Below, piece by piece: positions 1-9,337 of a stretch of 64,000 nucleotides of DNA. The position numbers and the translations under genes are program-made. The notes below the pieces were generated by a model, which was given only the letters and a program-made list of their open reading frames with translations, searched no databases and was not told the origin of the DNA. How positions within the stretch are numbered: position 1 is the stretch's first letter; each line of letters opens with the position of its first letter. Source of the DNA: Bacteroidota bacterium (GTDB lineage Bacteria; Bacteroidota; Bacteroidia; Cytophagales; Cyclobacteriaceae); assembly GCA_018266055.1 (NCBI GenBank), contig JAFDYT010000011.1, positions 1-64,000 on the forward strand, written 5' to 3'.

Positions 1-223
1 AAGACTGCAATACAAGGCGGTGAAGCGCGGCGCGTATGAGTTTCAGATCTGCACAGACATCACCAACGAGGCAAACTGGACTACGTTTGAGGCCGGTACT
101 CGTGGGCGAGTTGTCAAAAGCGGTCTGGCCCTCAACATGCGCTATTATTTCCGCGCCCGTGTGATCACCCCTGCCGGTCGCTCTGAATGGAGTGACGTGC
201 GCAGTGTGTACGTGGCAGCCTAA
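1..223 (+). CDS. Fibronectin type III domain protein, 3' end only
   Basis: The frame is already open at the left edge and ends at TAA 221-223, so only about the last 73 codons are present. The residues visible (NEANWTTFEAG, then YYFRARVITPAGRSEWS) have the tryptophan, tyrosine and Gly-x-Ser-x-Trp-Ser pattern of the final strands of a fibronectin III fold. Small proteins ending in one such domain are common in Bacteroidota, but their role is not established. A GTG at 20 is only an internal codon. The family call is fairly safe; the function is unknown. Confidence 0.6.
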   Translation, partial: RLQYKAVKRGAYEFQICTDITNEANWTTFEAGTRGRVVKSGLALNMRYYFRARVITPAGRSEWSDVRSVYVAA

Positions 224-243
224 GTCTGGGCTCCCTGGATTAT

Positions 244-276
244 AAAAAGCCCTCCGGACGCGGAAGGCTTTTTTTA
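244..276 (+). terminator. Rho-independent terminator of the fibronectin III gene
   Basis: The arms AAAAAGCCCTCCG (244-256) and CGGAAGGCTTTTT (261-273) pair with one mismatch around a 4-base loop. A T-run follows. The hairpin starts 21 bases after the stop codon. Confidence 0.8.
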
Positions 277-286
277 TTTTACAGTT

Positions 287-341
287 ACCCGAACGGGATG
301 CCGGATCACACACATGCCCCGCGCTGGCTGTCCGGCATGAC
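287..341. repeat. Dispersed repeat module B, copy 1
   Basis: This segment begins CCCGAACGGGATGCCGGATC and runs through a GCCCCGCGC core to CTGTCCGGCA. It recurs almost base for base at 54432-54491. It contains the inverted pair TGCCGGA/TCCGGCA, so it can fold. It lies in the gene-free stretch 224-820. Confidence 0.7.
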
Positions 342-385
342 GATTAAATTGGAAGATGAGGTTTCATAATAGTCCACAGTTATTC

Positions 386-422
386 GTTATCGGTGAATTG
401 TTAATGGCGATTAACGGATAAC
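386..422. repeat. AT-rich imperfect palindrome
   Basis: The centre is GTTAAT-GGCG-ATTAAC (400-415) and the outer arms are GTTATC (386-391) and GATAAC (417-422). The same GTTAAT...ATTAAC style of palindrome occurs at 547-585 and 43177-43228. It lies between modules B and A of the dispersed repeat, outside any gene. Confidence 0.55.
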
Positions 423-470
423 AGATAAACGATTAACGTGTCCAGCCTAAGCGCATCATGTACCATTACG

Positions 471-711
471 CTGTCACACCGGACGGGTTTTTGCGCAGTG
501 GAAAGCGCGTGATCCGGTGCCCCTTTGAAGATGCTATCAGTTATTCGTTAATTGTTAATCGCGCGGATAACAATTAGCAATTAACAGATAACACGGTGCG
601 TTCGACCCCTACGGGGTCGGGCCCTTGCCTCTACAATTATTTTTCTACAAAGCTTTGACCCCTATGGGGTCTAGACAATGACCGAATTTTGGAATGAATC
701 TTGAATGATCA
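471..711. repeat. Dispersed repeat module A, copy 1
   Basis: About 240 bases closely match 54190-54432 in the same orientation. Inside are the palindrome GTTAATTG...CAATTAAC (547-585) and two short perfect palindromes, GACCCCTACGGGGTC (604-618) and GACCCCTATGGGGTC (657-671), 53 bases apart. No long open frame runs through it. Together with 287-422 it fills most of the 597-base gap 224-820. The remainder, about 712-820, holds only an ACTACTA-rich tract and no gene that I can support. Confidence 0.75.
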
Positions 712-820
712 AGTACACTCCATTCTACATACTGTCTTCATTATGCAGGATACTAACTACTACAGACTAACCAATCCTGTGGTTCGGCGGCGTTGAATTA
801 GAAAGTGGCGATGCGAAGTA

Positions 821-1324
821 CTACGCGTGGCGATAGGGTTCGTTGGCATACGCCATCGCGCGTACATTTTCCAACACGTGCTTCATGTAAATGCGCCAGA
901 AGGTTTTGGCAAACAACCAGTTGAACGGATACAACCACACACTATCCGAATGCAGGGTGTACGTGTATTTCACCGCGACTACACCGGGCTGGAGTTCCGT
1001 AGTCTGCCACTCGCCCACAAACTTGAAGAAGCCGAGCATCCACGACTTAAAATCGCTGACTTCAATTTTCCAATATTGATTTTCGATTCGCTCGATGACG
1101 GTATCTACCGACGCCCATCCTCCTTTTTGTGTAAGCGACGGCGCCACAAAAACCTTTTTGCTGAAGCCGGGCTTTCCCCAGTGTTCATCGTCGGTGCAGT
1201 GCGTCACCTTCGGCATCAGCCAAAACCCCGTATGCACTTTCGAAACATCGCAAAGCATTGGTGTTTTAAAAGCACGCTCCAATGAACAATTGAAGCGTGC
1301 GAAGATGGTAACACGGAATTGCAT
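821..1324 (-). CDS. SRPBCC (START/Bet v 1-like) family protein
   Basis: A 167-residue cytoplasmic protein with no signal peptide. The opening MQFRVTIFARFNCSLERAFK and the later WASVDTVIERIENQYWKIEV and GVVAVKYTYTL follow the beta-helix-helix-beta pattern of SRPBCC ligand-binding proteins, which form a deep hydrophobic pocket. No ligand can be named. ATG at 1322-1324 is preferred over an in-frame GTG two codons upstream, because the fold begins directly at MQFRV. The gene lies 24 bases downstream of the large BNR-repeat gene on the same strand and may be co-transcribed. The fold is likely; the function is unknown. Confidence 0.65.
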   Translation of the reverse strand: MQFRVTIFARFNCSLERAFKTPMLCDVSKVHTGFWLMPKVTHCTDDEHWGKPGFSKKVFVAPSLTQKGGWASVDTVIERIENQYWKIEVSDFKSWMLGFFKFVGEWQTTELQPGVVAVKYTYTLHSDSVWLYPFNWLFAKTFWRIYMKHVLENVRAMAYANEPYRHA

Positions 1325-1348
1325 GATCACGGCAAAAGTCTTGGGGAA

Positions 1349-4300
1349 TTACTTCAACTCCTTCTCTCCTTTTGCTTTCAGCGTTTTGTTGAAGGCAGGC
1401 AAGTCAACTTTTAAAAAGCTCTTCCAGGCTTCGTTCGTTTTCAGGTAAGTTAGTTCCTGATCACTCATGGCTTGCTTCGCCTGCGCGGTGACGGGCATGT
1501 CTGCTTCCTGCAATAAACCAAACAATTGGTCGCTGATGCGGTCCACCGAATTCCAGGATGCCGAGTTGTCTCTGCGGAAACCTTCGCTGCCTTTCACAGC
1601 AGTCAGTTTGGTTTTGAACTCGGCCACTGCTTTGGCCAGCGCCGGATTCTTTATCGCATTCAATTGAGACTCGAGCTTAGAAATCGTATTCAACGCGTCA
1701 AGCGCAGCTTTCCTTGCGTCGTAACACATCATCGAAAGGTCGTGCTGTTCTTTTAATTGTGCGAGTGTGGTAGTGACGCGCGGATCCATCTTCACCGTAA
1801 ACTTCTGTGTTTGCGATTGTCCGTTCACCGTAAGTCGTGCGGAATATTCTCCCGGCATCACCCAGGGCGACGTGGGGTTAGGCGCCGTGTTCTGATAAAT
1901 GGCCGACATCGGAAACGACACGTCAAGATCGAGCGGTGTGTAATGCATGTCCCACAGGAAGCGATGATGTCCCGCGTCGGCGGATAAGATCTGCTGCGGA
2001 CGAATCCAATACAACGGAATGTTCAGCTCCGGAATTTTATATGGCTTGTCTGACGACGAAAAAGTACGAATCACCTTTCCTTCGGCATTCAGGATTTCTA
2101 GTTTCACGTCGCTGGCTTTCTCATTCAAATAATAATCGATCACCGCACCGTCGGGCGGGTTTTGTCCACCGGGTTCTTCCTGCGGCAGCGGCGTGTCGGG
2201 GTTCATACTCCAGCGGATGCGCATCGCCGTTTGTGGTTTATATAACACAGCTTGTGCCGCGAGGTCTTTCTTCATCTGCCGCAGGGGCGTGATGTTGTCG
2301 AGTATCCAAAACGAGCGGCCATGCGTACCCACCACCACGTCATCGTCTTTAATCACAAGATCGCGGATGGAAGTAGGCGGCATATTCAGTTTCAAACTTT
2401 GCCAATGATCGCCATCGTCAAACGAAACATTAACGAAACGCTCCGACCCCGCAAAGAGCAATCCTTTGGTGAGCGGATCTTCCTTCACGGAATTGATTGG
2501 ATCAGCAGAAAGCCCGGCAACAATTTCTTTCCAGGTTTTACCACCGTCTGTAGTTTTATAAATGTGCGGCTTCTGGTCGTCGAGACGAATGCGGTTCACC
2601 GCCGCATACGCCACGTCTTTATCAAAGTGACTAGCTTCCATGATCGACACTTTGCTCCACGAGGTTATCTCGGGAGGCGTCACGTTCGTCCATGTCTTTC
2701 CGCCGTCGCGCGTTACGTGAATCAGTCCATCGTCGGTGCCGGCCCACATTAAATTAATGTCGAGCGGCGAAGGGGCGAGCGTGTACACCACGCCACGTCG
2801 CGGCATTGACTTCATCTTGTCGTCTTTATAGATGCCGATGTTCTCCGGCACGTCCCAACTTTCGCGCGACAAATCCGGGCTGATCACATCCCACGATTGT
2901 CCACCGTTTTGTGTTTTAAAAATAACGTTACCCGCGAAGTACAACGTCTTGGGATCGATGGGCGAAAACAATACCGGCGCCGTGCGGATGAAACGATATT
3001 TGCCGCTGCGTACTGCTTCGGGTGCAATGTTCTGCACTTGTCCGGTGCGTTTGTCGTACTTCGTAATCTTGCCTCCATAGATAATGTTTGGATCGAGTGG
3101 GTCGGCCGCGACGTATCCATATTCTTCCACACCTACAGGATGCCATTCGCGGAATGTAATTTGTCCGTCGTTGCCGCGTGAGGCAATCCCTACCGAACCA
3201 TTCTCCTGCTGTCCGCCATACACATTATAGGGAAACGCATTGTCTGTACTGACATGATAAAATTGTGCCGTCGGTTGGTTGAACCAAGAGCTAAAGGTTT
3301 TGCCTCCGTTCACGGTGATGATCGCTCCCTGATCGAGACCGATCAACATGATGTCAGGATTGTTGGGATTAATCCAAATGCGATGGTAGTCGTCGCCTCC
3401 GGGAGCACCGCGAAATCCTGTCCATGTTTTTCCGCCGTCTTCCGATTTCCAGGTGACCACATTTGCGCTATACACAATGTCGGGATTGGTAGGATGCACA
3501 CGCACTTCGGCGAAGTCAGAGCCGCGACTCCAATGCCGGCCATCCGCCGACACACGTGCCCAACTTTCTCCCGCATCTTCCGAGCGATAAATGCCGCCAT
3601 AATCTCCCGCGTCAACCGTGGCATACATGCGGTTTGAATTGCTTGGAGCAATACAAAAACCCATGCGTCCAAGACCCTGATCTACAGTGGGTAATCCTTT
3701 TGTAATTTTTCTCCAGGTTGAACCGCCATCGGTGGATTTATACAGCCCGCTTTCCTTTCCCTGCCACGCACCGTTCTCCCAGGGCCCTTGCCGCGCCGCC
3801 CACAAGTCGGCAAACACAATGTTGGGATTATGCGGGTCGATAGTGACCTGAACTGCTCCTGTATTTTCATCCTTATAAAGCACTCGTTCCCAGGTGTTTC
3901 CTCCGTCTTTGCTCCGGTAAACTCCACGCTCGGTATTGGCGCCGTACGGATGCCCAAGCGCGGCCACGAATACTATATTTTCATTGGTAGGATCAATCGC
4001 CAATCCACCGATTTGCTGTGCATCGCGCAAGCCGAGATGTTTCCAGGTTTTGCCTGCATCCGTTGATTTATACACCCCATCACCCACCGAAAGATCAGGC
4101 CGCTGCACGCCTTCTCCACTTCCTACATAAAGCACATTTGGATTCGAAGGAGCAACGGCGATATCGCCAATGGAACCCGTGGGCTGATCATCAAAAATCG
4201 GATCCCAGGTACGGCCGTAGTCGGTAGTTTTCCACACGCCTCCGTTGTTGGCGGCCATATAAAATACATTGGGTTGCTGAGGTACACCCACAGCACCAAT

Positions 4301-4423
4301 GGTTCGACCGGCGCGGTGCGGTCCGATCATCCGCCATTTCATATCATTGAAAAGCGAAGGACTGTATTGCCCGAAAGCGAAGGTGGAAATCAATACGAAA
4401 CCAAAAACGGATAAGGTTCTCAT
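1349..4423 (-). CDS. Secreted BNR/Asp-box repeat protein (VPS10/sortilin-like, 'glycosyl hydrolase' class)
   Basis: The protein has 1,024 residues. A signal peptide, MRTLSVFGFVLISTFAFG, is followed by a long beta-propeller region. At least nine Asp-box motifs are visible (TTDYGRTW, STDAGKTW, SKDGGNTW, STDGGSTW, SEDAGESW, SEDGGKTW, TQNGGQSW, TRDGGKTW, TTDGGKTW). Such repeats occur in sialidases, xyloglucanases and VPS10 receptors; annotation as a glycosyl hydrolase usually rests on the fold alone. Residues from about 770 look like a FlgD/Ig-like domain (LYWIRP...GHHRFLWDMHY), and the end is helical. A TTG eight codons upstream exists, but ATG at 4421-4423 starts the signal peptide. Substrate and catalytic residues cannot be assigned. 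Confidence 0.8.
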   Translation of the reverse strand: MRTLSVFGFVLISTFAFGQYSPSLFNDMKWRMIGPHRAGRTIGAVGVPQQPNVFYMAANNGGVWKTTDYGRTWDPIFDDQPTGSIGDIAVAPSNPNVLYVGSGEGVQRPDLSVGDGVYKSTDAGKTWKHLGLRDAQQIGGLAIDPTNENIVFVAALGHPYGANTERGVYRSKDGGNTWERVLYKDENTGAVQVTIDPHNPNIVFADLWAARQGPWENGAWQGKESGLYKSTDGGSTWRKITKGLPTVDQGLGRMGFCIAPSNSNRMYATVDAGDYGGIYRSEDAGESWARVSADGRHWSRGSDFAEVRVHPTNPDIVYSANVVTWKSEDGGKTWTGFRGAPGGDDYHRIWINPNNPDIMLIGLDQGAIITVNGGKTFSSWFNQPTAQFYHVSTDNAFPYNVYGGQQENGSVGIASRGNDGQITFREWHPVGVEEYGYVAADPLDPNIIYGGKITKYDKRTGQVQNIAPEAVRSGKYRFIRTAPVLFSPIDPKTLYFAGNVIFKTQNGGQSWDVISPDLSRESWDVPENIGIYKDDKMKSMPRRGVVYTLAPSPLDINLMWAGTDDGLIHVTRDGGKTWTNVTPPEITSWSKVSIMEASHFDKDVAYAAVNRIRLDDQKPHIYKTTDGGKTWKEIVAGLSADPINSVKEDPLTKGLLFAGSERFVNVSFDDGDHWQSLKLNMPPTSIRDLVIKDDDVVVGTHGRSFWILDNITPLRQMKKDLAAQAVLYKPQTAMRIRWSMNPDTPLPQEEPGGQNPPDGAVIDYYLNEKASDVKLEILNAEGKVIRTFSSSDKPYKIPELNIPLYWIRPQQILSADAGHHRFLWDMHYTPLDLDVSFPMSAIYQNTAPNPTSPWVMPGEYSARLTVNGQSQTQKFTVKMDPRVTTTLAQLKEQHDLSMMCYDARKAALDALNTISKLESQLNAIKNPALAKAVAEFKTKLTAVKGSEGFRRDNSASWNSVDRISDQLFGLLQEADMPVTAQAKQAMSDQELTYLKTNEAWKSFLKVDLPAFNKTLKAKGEKELK

Positions 4424-4588
4424 GGTGTGAATTTTAATGCGATTCAAGATAAAAATTAAATACGCACCGTCGCAATGCTTTTTACTTTAATGACCCCGCA
4501 TTTCCATCGTTTGCTTAAATATAGCCTCCGCTTCTTTCCCTCCGCTCCCATTCATTTGCTATCTTAGCACTCCCAAAAATTCATCAAA

Positions 4589-5773
4589 ATGAAAACTGTA
4601 AACGACATCAATTTTAAAGGAAAGCGTGCCCTGATCCGGGTTGACTTTAATGTTCCTTTGGATAAAAGTTTTAATGTCACCGACGACAACCGCATTCGCG
4701 CGACGATCCCCACGCTGAAGAAAATCCTGGCCGATGGCGGAAGCTGCGTACTGATGTCGCACCTGGGAAGACCTAAGGAAGGCCCTGAAGAAAAATACTC
4801 GTTGAAACACACCATCAAAACCACCGAGCAACTGCTTGGCGTGAAGGTGAAGTTTGCCGGCGACTGCATTGGCGACGATGCCTTTGCCCAATCGGCAGCA
4901 TTGAAACCCGGTGAAGTATTGCTGCTCGAAAATCTTCGCTTCTATAAGCAGGAAGAAAAAGGCGACCTCGCTTTCGCGGAAAAGCTATCGAAGCACGGCG
5001 ACATTTATGTGAACGACGCGTTTGGCACCGCACACCGCGCCCACGCCAGCACCACCATCGTAGCGCAATTTATCAAAGACAAATGCGCCGGCTTTGTGAT
5101 GGCTGCGGAACTTGACAACGCGAAGAAAGTATTAGAGCACGCCGCCAAACCTTTCACTGCCATCATGGGTGGAGCTAAGATTTCGGATAAGATTCTGATC
5201 ATTGAAAAACTGCTCGATAAAGTCGATCACCTCATCATTGGCGGAGGTATGTCGTATACCTTCTTCAAAGCCCTGGGCGGACAAATCGGAAAGTCGCTGG
5301 TGGAAGAAGATAAACTCGACCTCGCCAAAGAGTTGATTCAAAAAGCTAAGAGCAAAGGCGTAGAACTGCACTTGCCTATCGACTCTATTATTGCCGATAA
5401 ATTTGACGCTGCCGCGAATACTGAAATCGCCAACAACAACGCCATCAAAGCCGACTGGATGGGACTGGACATCGGCCCCCAAGCCCGCGACGTGTTTGCC
5501 AAAGTGATCGAAGGCTCGAAGACCATTTTGTGGAACGGCCCGATGGGCGTATTTGAAATGGAGAAATTTGAGAATGGAACCAAAGCGGTAGCCGAATCGA
5601 TTGTGCGTGCTACTGAAAAAGGTGCCTTCTCGCTGATCGGAGGCGGAGACTCTGCCGCCGCTGTCGCGAAGTTTAACTTCGAAGACAAAGTAAGTTACGT
5701 TTCTACCGGTGGCGGTGCGCTGCTCGAATACTTTGAAGGCAAAGTATTACCCGGCGTGAAGGCGTTGGAATAA
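4589..5773 (+). CDS. pgk: Phosphoglycerate kinase
   Basis: A 394-residue glycolytic enzyme that transfers phosphate between 1,3-bisphosphoglycerate and ADP. It has normal length for the family and opens with the substrate-binding RVDFNVPLD signature (residues 17-25), followed by DDNRI and the SHLGRPKE loop. The C-terminal nucleotide domain shows NGPMGVFE and [12 protein letters not shown] at 4589 has no rival. A Bacteroidota-like -7 element with one mismatch (TATCTTAG, 4560-4567) sits just upstream, and a terminator follows the stop, so it is probably transcribed alone. Confidence 0.97.
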   Translation: MKTVNDINFKGKRALIRVDFNVPLDKSFNVTDDNRIRATIPTLKKILADGGSCVLMSHLGRPKEGPEEKYSLKHTIKTTEQLLGVKVKFAGDCIGDDAFAQSAALKPGEVLLLENLRFYKQEEKGDLAFAEKLSKHGDIYVNDAFGTAHRAHASTTIVAQFIKDKCAGFVMAAELDNAKKVLEHAAKPFTAIMGGAKISDKILIIEKLLDKVDHLIIGGGMSYTFFKALGGQIGKSLVEEDKLDLAKELIQKAKSKGVELHLPIDSIIADKFDAAANTEIANNNAIKADWMGLDIGPQARDVFAKVIEGSKTILWNGPMGVFEMEKFENGTKAVAESIVRATEKGAFSLIGGGDSAAAVAKFNFEDKVSYVSTGGGALLEYFEGKVLPGVKALE

Positions 5774-5794
5774 TATCCATTAATCAATAGCATG

Positions 5795-5826
5795 AAAAGG
5801 AATCATCTCACGGTGATTCCTTTTTT
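5795..5826 (+). terminator. Rho-independent terminator after pgk
   Basis: The perfect arms AAAAGGAATCA (5795-5805) and TGATTCCTTTT (5814-5824) enclose an 8-base loop and run into six T, 21 bases after the pgk stop. Confidence 0.85.
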
Positions 5827-5905
5827 GTTTTATACCAATTTTGCATCGGGCAGCGCTGATGCTAAATATTTGTAGCTTTAGTCGTTGTTTTTGAATCGAT
5901 CGGGC

Positions 5906-7027
5906 ATGAGCATCACTGCATTCTTAAATTCCATCATCCTCCTCGGATCACTGCAAGGTTTCATCATTGGCGGTTTGTTGTTTCGCTCTTCAAAAGGTAA
6001 ACCAGCCAGGTTTATTGCATGGCTGCTACTGATTCTGGCCATGGCATGCCTGAAAGTTTATCTCCTTAACATAGGGCTTGTCAACTCAACCCTTGGGTCG
6101 TTGATCGATGCGTTCGTTCCCTTTATCGTCATCATGCCGGTGGGCCCACTGATTTATTTCTATTGCCTGTCGATGCTTCAGCCTGATTTCGCGCTAAGCA
6201 GAAAAGACAGATTCCATTTCTATCCGGTGATCGTCGATTTGTTTCCTCACCTTGCCGCCATCGTCTTTGTCATTGTGTTGTTGTTCGGGTGGGCAAATCC
6301 TCAGCACAACAACTTCGGGATTTGGTTTGATACCTATAATGTCTATGCGGATATTCCGCGGTGGATTTCACTGAGCGTTTATTTGGTACTCTCGTTCCGT
6401 ATGCTGCGCCAGACGCAACTACAAAAAAGAGAAAGTCAACCCGCTACGGCCTGGCTCAAAGAGTTTCTGCTTGTGTTTGCGGCATTCGATCTTCTCTGGC
6501 TTGTGTATCTTATCCCCTACACCATTCCCCAATACACCGACAAGATTCTCAACGCCGTAGATTGGTATCCGATTTATCTTCCCATGGTCGCCATTATCTA
6601 TTGGCTTGGGGTTCGCGGGTTTTTGATCGGTCGCAAAGAAATGAGGAAGTCTTCTGGGCCTATCCTTTCGGAGGAGCAAACCACTCAATTGCTGAATCGT
6701 CTACTGCACGCCATGGAACACGACAAGCTTTATCTTGATGCTGAATTAACCCTGGCCAAACTGGCCAATCACGTGGGTAGTTCTCCCAAAGTAATTTCAG
6801 GTGTGCTGAACCAAAAGCTGGAGAAGAGTTTTAATGAATTTATCAACCAGTTTCGCATCCGCGAAATCAAACACAGGCTCCTGAACGGCGAGCATAAAAA
6901 GTACACCCTCACGGCGCTGGCCTACGAGTGTGGCTTCAATTCGCAACCTACCTTTCAGCGCGCCTTCAAAAGCGTGGTCGGGGTTACGCCGAGCAAATTC
7001 ATTCAAAAACAAGTTGAACCGGCGTAG
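5906..7027 (+). CDS. Membrane-anchored AraC-type transcriptional regulator
   Basis: The protein has 373 residues. The first 230 or so hold about seven hydrophobic helices (for example SIILLGSLQGFIIGGLLF and FIVIMPVGPLIYFYCL). The last 100 are an AraC-type double helix-turn-helix: ELTLAKLANHVGSSPKVISG, then LTALAYECGFNSQPTFQRAF and the closing GVTPSKF. This layout is common in Bacteroidota and suggests a membrane sensor that binds DNA directly. ATG 5906 is chosen over the TTG at 5885 because the first membrane helix starts there. The M1 peptidase gene begins 93 bases downstream across a palindromic site, its likely target (inference). Confidence 0.85.
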   Translation: MSITAFLNSIILLGSLQGFIIGGLLFRSSKGKPARFIAWLLLILAMACLKVYLLNIGLVNSTLGSLIDAFVPFIVIMPVGPLIYFYCLSMLQPDFALSRKDRFHFYPVIVDLFPHLAAIVFVIVLLFGWANPQHNNFGIWFDTYNVYADIPRWISLSVYLVLSFRMLRQTQLQKRESQPATAWLKEFLLVFAAFDLLWLVYLIPYTIPQYTDKILNAVDWYPIYLPMVAIIYWLGVRGFLIGRKEMRKSSGPILSEEQTTQLLNRLLHAMEHDKLYLDAELTLAKLANHVGSSPKVISGVLNQKLEKSFNEFINQFRIREIKHRLLNGEHKKYTLTALAYECGFNSQPTFQRAFKSVVGVTPSKFIQKQVEPA

Positions 7028-7030
7028 TCC

Positions 7031-7083
7031 AGTCAAAAAAGGAAATCAGGTTAGTCAAAAGATGATTTGACTAGATTTTGACT
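7031..7083. promoter_or_regulatory. Nested palindromic operator candidate between the AraC-type regulator and the M1 peptidase
   Basis: Four copies of one 7-base word occur: AGTCAAA at 7031-7037 and 7053-7059, and its reverse complement TTTGACT at 7066-7072 and 7077-7083. The central pair forms the perfect palindrome TAGTCAAA-N6-TTTGACTA (7052-7073). The forward copies start 22 bases apart and the reverse copies 11 bases apart, close to two turns and one turn of the helix. The peptidase ATG is 38 bases further on. Binding by the upstream regulator is inferred. Confidence 0.6.
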
Positions 7084-7120
7084 TCCAGAGGATCGTGATT
7101 TGCATAAAAATCATATCCCA

Positions 7121-9337
7121 ATGAAAGGTCATTTCCTTGTTCCCCTCACGCTGATCAGTTTGCTCGCCTCCGCACAGGTCAACCGAACTGATGACTATGC
7201 CGGTCATTATGCCGCCAAGCTCGATTCGCTATCGCGGATTGTGATCCGAAAGGAAGGCAAGGGATATACCATTGAGTTTGTCGGGCAAGGACGTACATCG
7301 CTAACCGCACTTGGGCCAGATCGCTTTAAGGCAAACCGGGTCAAGCCAAAGGCTACGGTGGAATTCATCCGCGATGGCAGCGGAAAAACTACGAAGGTAA
7401 AATGGAATCAAACTATTCCGAAAATGACCTTCAGGCGGATCACTCCTCCTGCCCAGGATGCTACGCCGGCTTATCCCGACTTAGTGAAATACACGGGCAA
7501 TTACACGATCAGCAACCGCCAGTTTTTTAACGTGCGACTGCGCGGCGATCATCTTACAGCTCAAAGTAATAACGGCGGCGAGTTTGTACTTACCCTGACT
7601 TCGGGAAATCAATTCGAGTTGGCGGATGGTGATGTGAAACTGGTGTGGGATTTTATTCCCGACAAGGATGGCCACATCCAGACGCTGGTCTTTTCCCGAA
7701 CAGGCAGCCCGGAGTTTCTCTTTACCAGAGAAACTGATTCCACGCCTGAAGTGGTGTACGGCTTCAACCGGCAGAATGGGTTTACCCGCGCGGATACATT
7801 GCGCGGGAAACTCACCCCGCTGCGCACGTGCTACGATGTGTTGTTTTATCATCTGAATGTAGATGTTAACCCTACGGCTCAGTCGGTAAGCGGATCAAAT
7901 GTTATCCGTTTCAAAGCCGTTCATGCATTCGATAGGATGCAGATTGATTTATTCGCCAACATGAAAATCGAGAACATTCTATATCACAATGCGCCACTCT
8001 CCTTCTCGCGCGAATTCAATGCAGTCTTTGTTCAATTTCCCAATCTTATAAAAGAAGGCGTGATCGATGACATCAAGATCGTGTATCACGGGCGACCGCA
8101 AACACCGGACCTTTCAACGCTGGCGGGAGGAATCTTATGGTTACAGGATAAAGAAGGACAGCCGTGGGTTGAGTCGGTAACACAAGGATCGGGCGCGAGT
8201 TTGTGGTGGCCATGCAAAGATCATTTGTCGGACAAACCCGACAGCATGAAAATCAGCGTGACGGTGCCGCGCGGCCTCACCGACATTTCCAACGGGCGGC
8301 TGCTGCGCAAGACCGATCTGCCCGAAGGCAAGACTCGCTTCGACTGGTACGTGAGTTATCCCATCACTAATTATTGTGTTGTTATCAATATTGGGAACTA
8401 TACTCAGACAACGGATCATTTGATAACGAGTCGCGATACGCTTCCAATTCATTACTATTACCTGCCACACGATTCCGCCGTAGCGAAAAAGATTTTTAAG
8501 CACGGGCGGCCGATGCTCTCTGTTTTTGAAAAGAGTTTTGGTGCATACCCTTTTCGTCGCGATGGTTTCACTGCCATGCAATCGCCCTACCCGATGGAAC
8601 ATCAGAGCGCGGTGAGTATTGGTGCGATTTTTACTCCATTCAACAGCGAAACCTACGACTCCCTCGACATGATCCGAACGATGTGGCACGAGTCGGCGCA
8701 CGAGTGGTGGGGCAACAGCATCACCGTAAAAGACATGGCCGATCTGTGGATACACGAAGCCTTCGCCACGTATGCAGAAGTAATGGCCTACGAACAACTT
8801 TACGGCAAAGAAGCCATGCTGAAATATCTGAAGGATCAGAAGCCGGGAAACAAAGTGCCGGTGATCGGTCAATACGACGTAAACGACTTTCAGCTCGGCG
8901 ACATGTATTCCAAAGGAGCGCTGATGCTGCACACGCTCCGAAACCTGATGGATGACGATGTCGCCTGGTTGGACTTGCTTCGCTCCATTCAAAGTCATTT
9001 TGCCTATCAGACTATCACCACCCGTGACCTTGTCGCCTTCATCAATGAAAAAACAAAAACAGACTACACGGCCTTCTTTGCCCAATACCTTACCAAAGCG
9101 TCAATACCTGTTTTGCAAGTGAAGTTTAAAAAGGAAGGAAAAAATACTATCGTCAGCTACCGCTGGAAAGCAGATGTCGACAACTTCAACATGCCGGTGA
9201 AGGTTACAGTAAGGCCGGAAGCATTTGAGTTCATCTATCCCACCGTAGCGTGGAAGGAGCTTTCGCTGCAAAATCTTAGTCCGAAAGAGTTTCGTGTTGA
9301 CATCGACCGGTTTTACCTTACGGTGGAAAAGAAGTGA
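7121..9337 (+). CDS. Secreted M1-family zinc metallopeptidase
   Basis: A 738-residue peptidase. A signal peptide (MKGHFLVPLTLISLLASA) is followed by two small beta-rich N-terminal modules with related openings (DDYAGHYAAKL and VKYTGNYTISN) of a kind seen ahead of peptidase domains. Then come the gluzincin core motifs: MEHQSAVSIG in place of the usual GxMEN, the zinc site WHESAHEWWG near residue 523, and WIHEAFATYAE with the third ligand. M1 enzymes remove N-terminal residues from peptides; here the location would be periplasmic or outer. ATG 7121 is preferred to TTG 7100 because it begins the signal peptide. The gene lies just behind the AraC-type regulator. Confidence 0.9.
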   Translation: MKGHFLVPLTLISLLASAQVNRTDDYAGHYAAKLDSLSRIVIRKEGKGYTIEFVGQGRTSLTALGPDRFKANRVKPKATVEFIRDGSGKTTKVKWNQTIPKMTFRRITPPAQDATPAYPDLVKYTGNYTISNRQFFNVRLRGDHLTAQSNNGGEFVLTLTSGNQFELADGDVKLVWDFIPDKDGHIQTLVFSRTGSPEFLFTRETDSTPEVVYGFNRQNGFTRADTLRGKLTPLRTCYDVLFYHLNVDVNPTAQSVSGSNVIRFKAVHAFDRMQIDLFANMKIENILYHNAPLSFSREFNAVFVQFPNLIKEGVIDDIKIVYHGRPQTPDLSTLAGGILWLQDKEGQPWVESVTQGSGASLWWPCKDHLSDKPDSMKISVTVPRGLTDISNGRLLRKTDLPEGKTRFDWYVSYPITNYCVVINIGNYTQTTDHLITSRDTLPIHYYYLPHDSAVAKKIFKHGRPMLSVFEKSFGAYPFRRDGFTAMQSPYPMEHQSAVSIGAIFTPFNSETYDSLDMIRTMWHESAHEWWGNSITVKDMADLWIHEAFATYAEVMAYEQLYGKEAMLKYLKDQKPGNKVPVIGQYDVNDFQLGDMYSKGALMLHTLRNLMDDDVAWLDLLRSIQSHFAYQTITTRDLVAFINEKTKTDYTAFFAQYLTKASIPVLQVKFKKEGKNTIVSYRWKADVDNFNMPVKVTVRPEAFEFIYPTVAWKELSLQNLSPKEFRVDIDRFYLTVEKK

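Noticed and set aside
8141-9085. 314-codon minus-strand gene inside the M1 peptidase
   Set aside because: It lies opposite the catalytic motifs of the peptidase and has no family features of its own.
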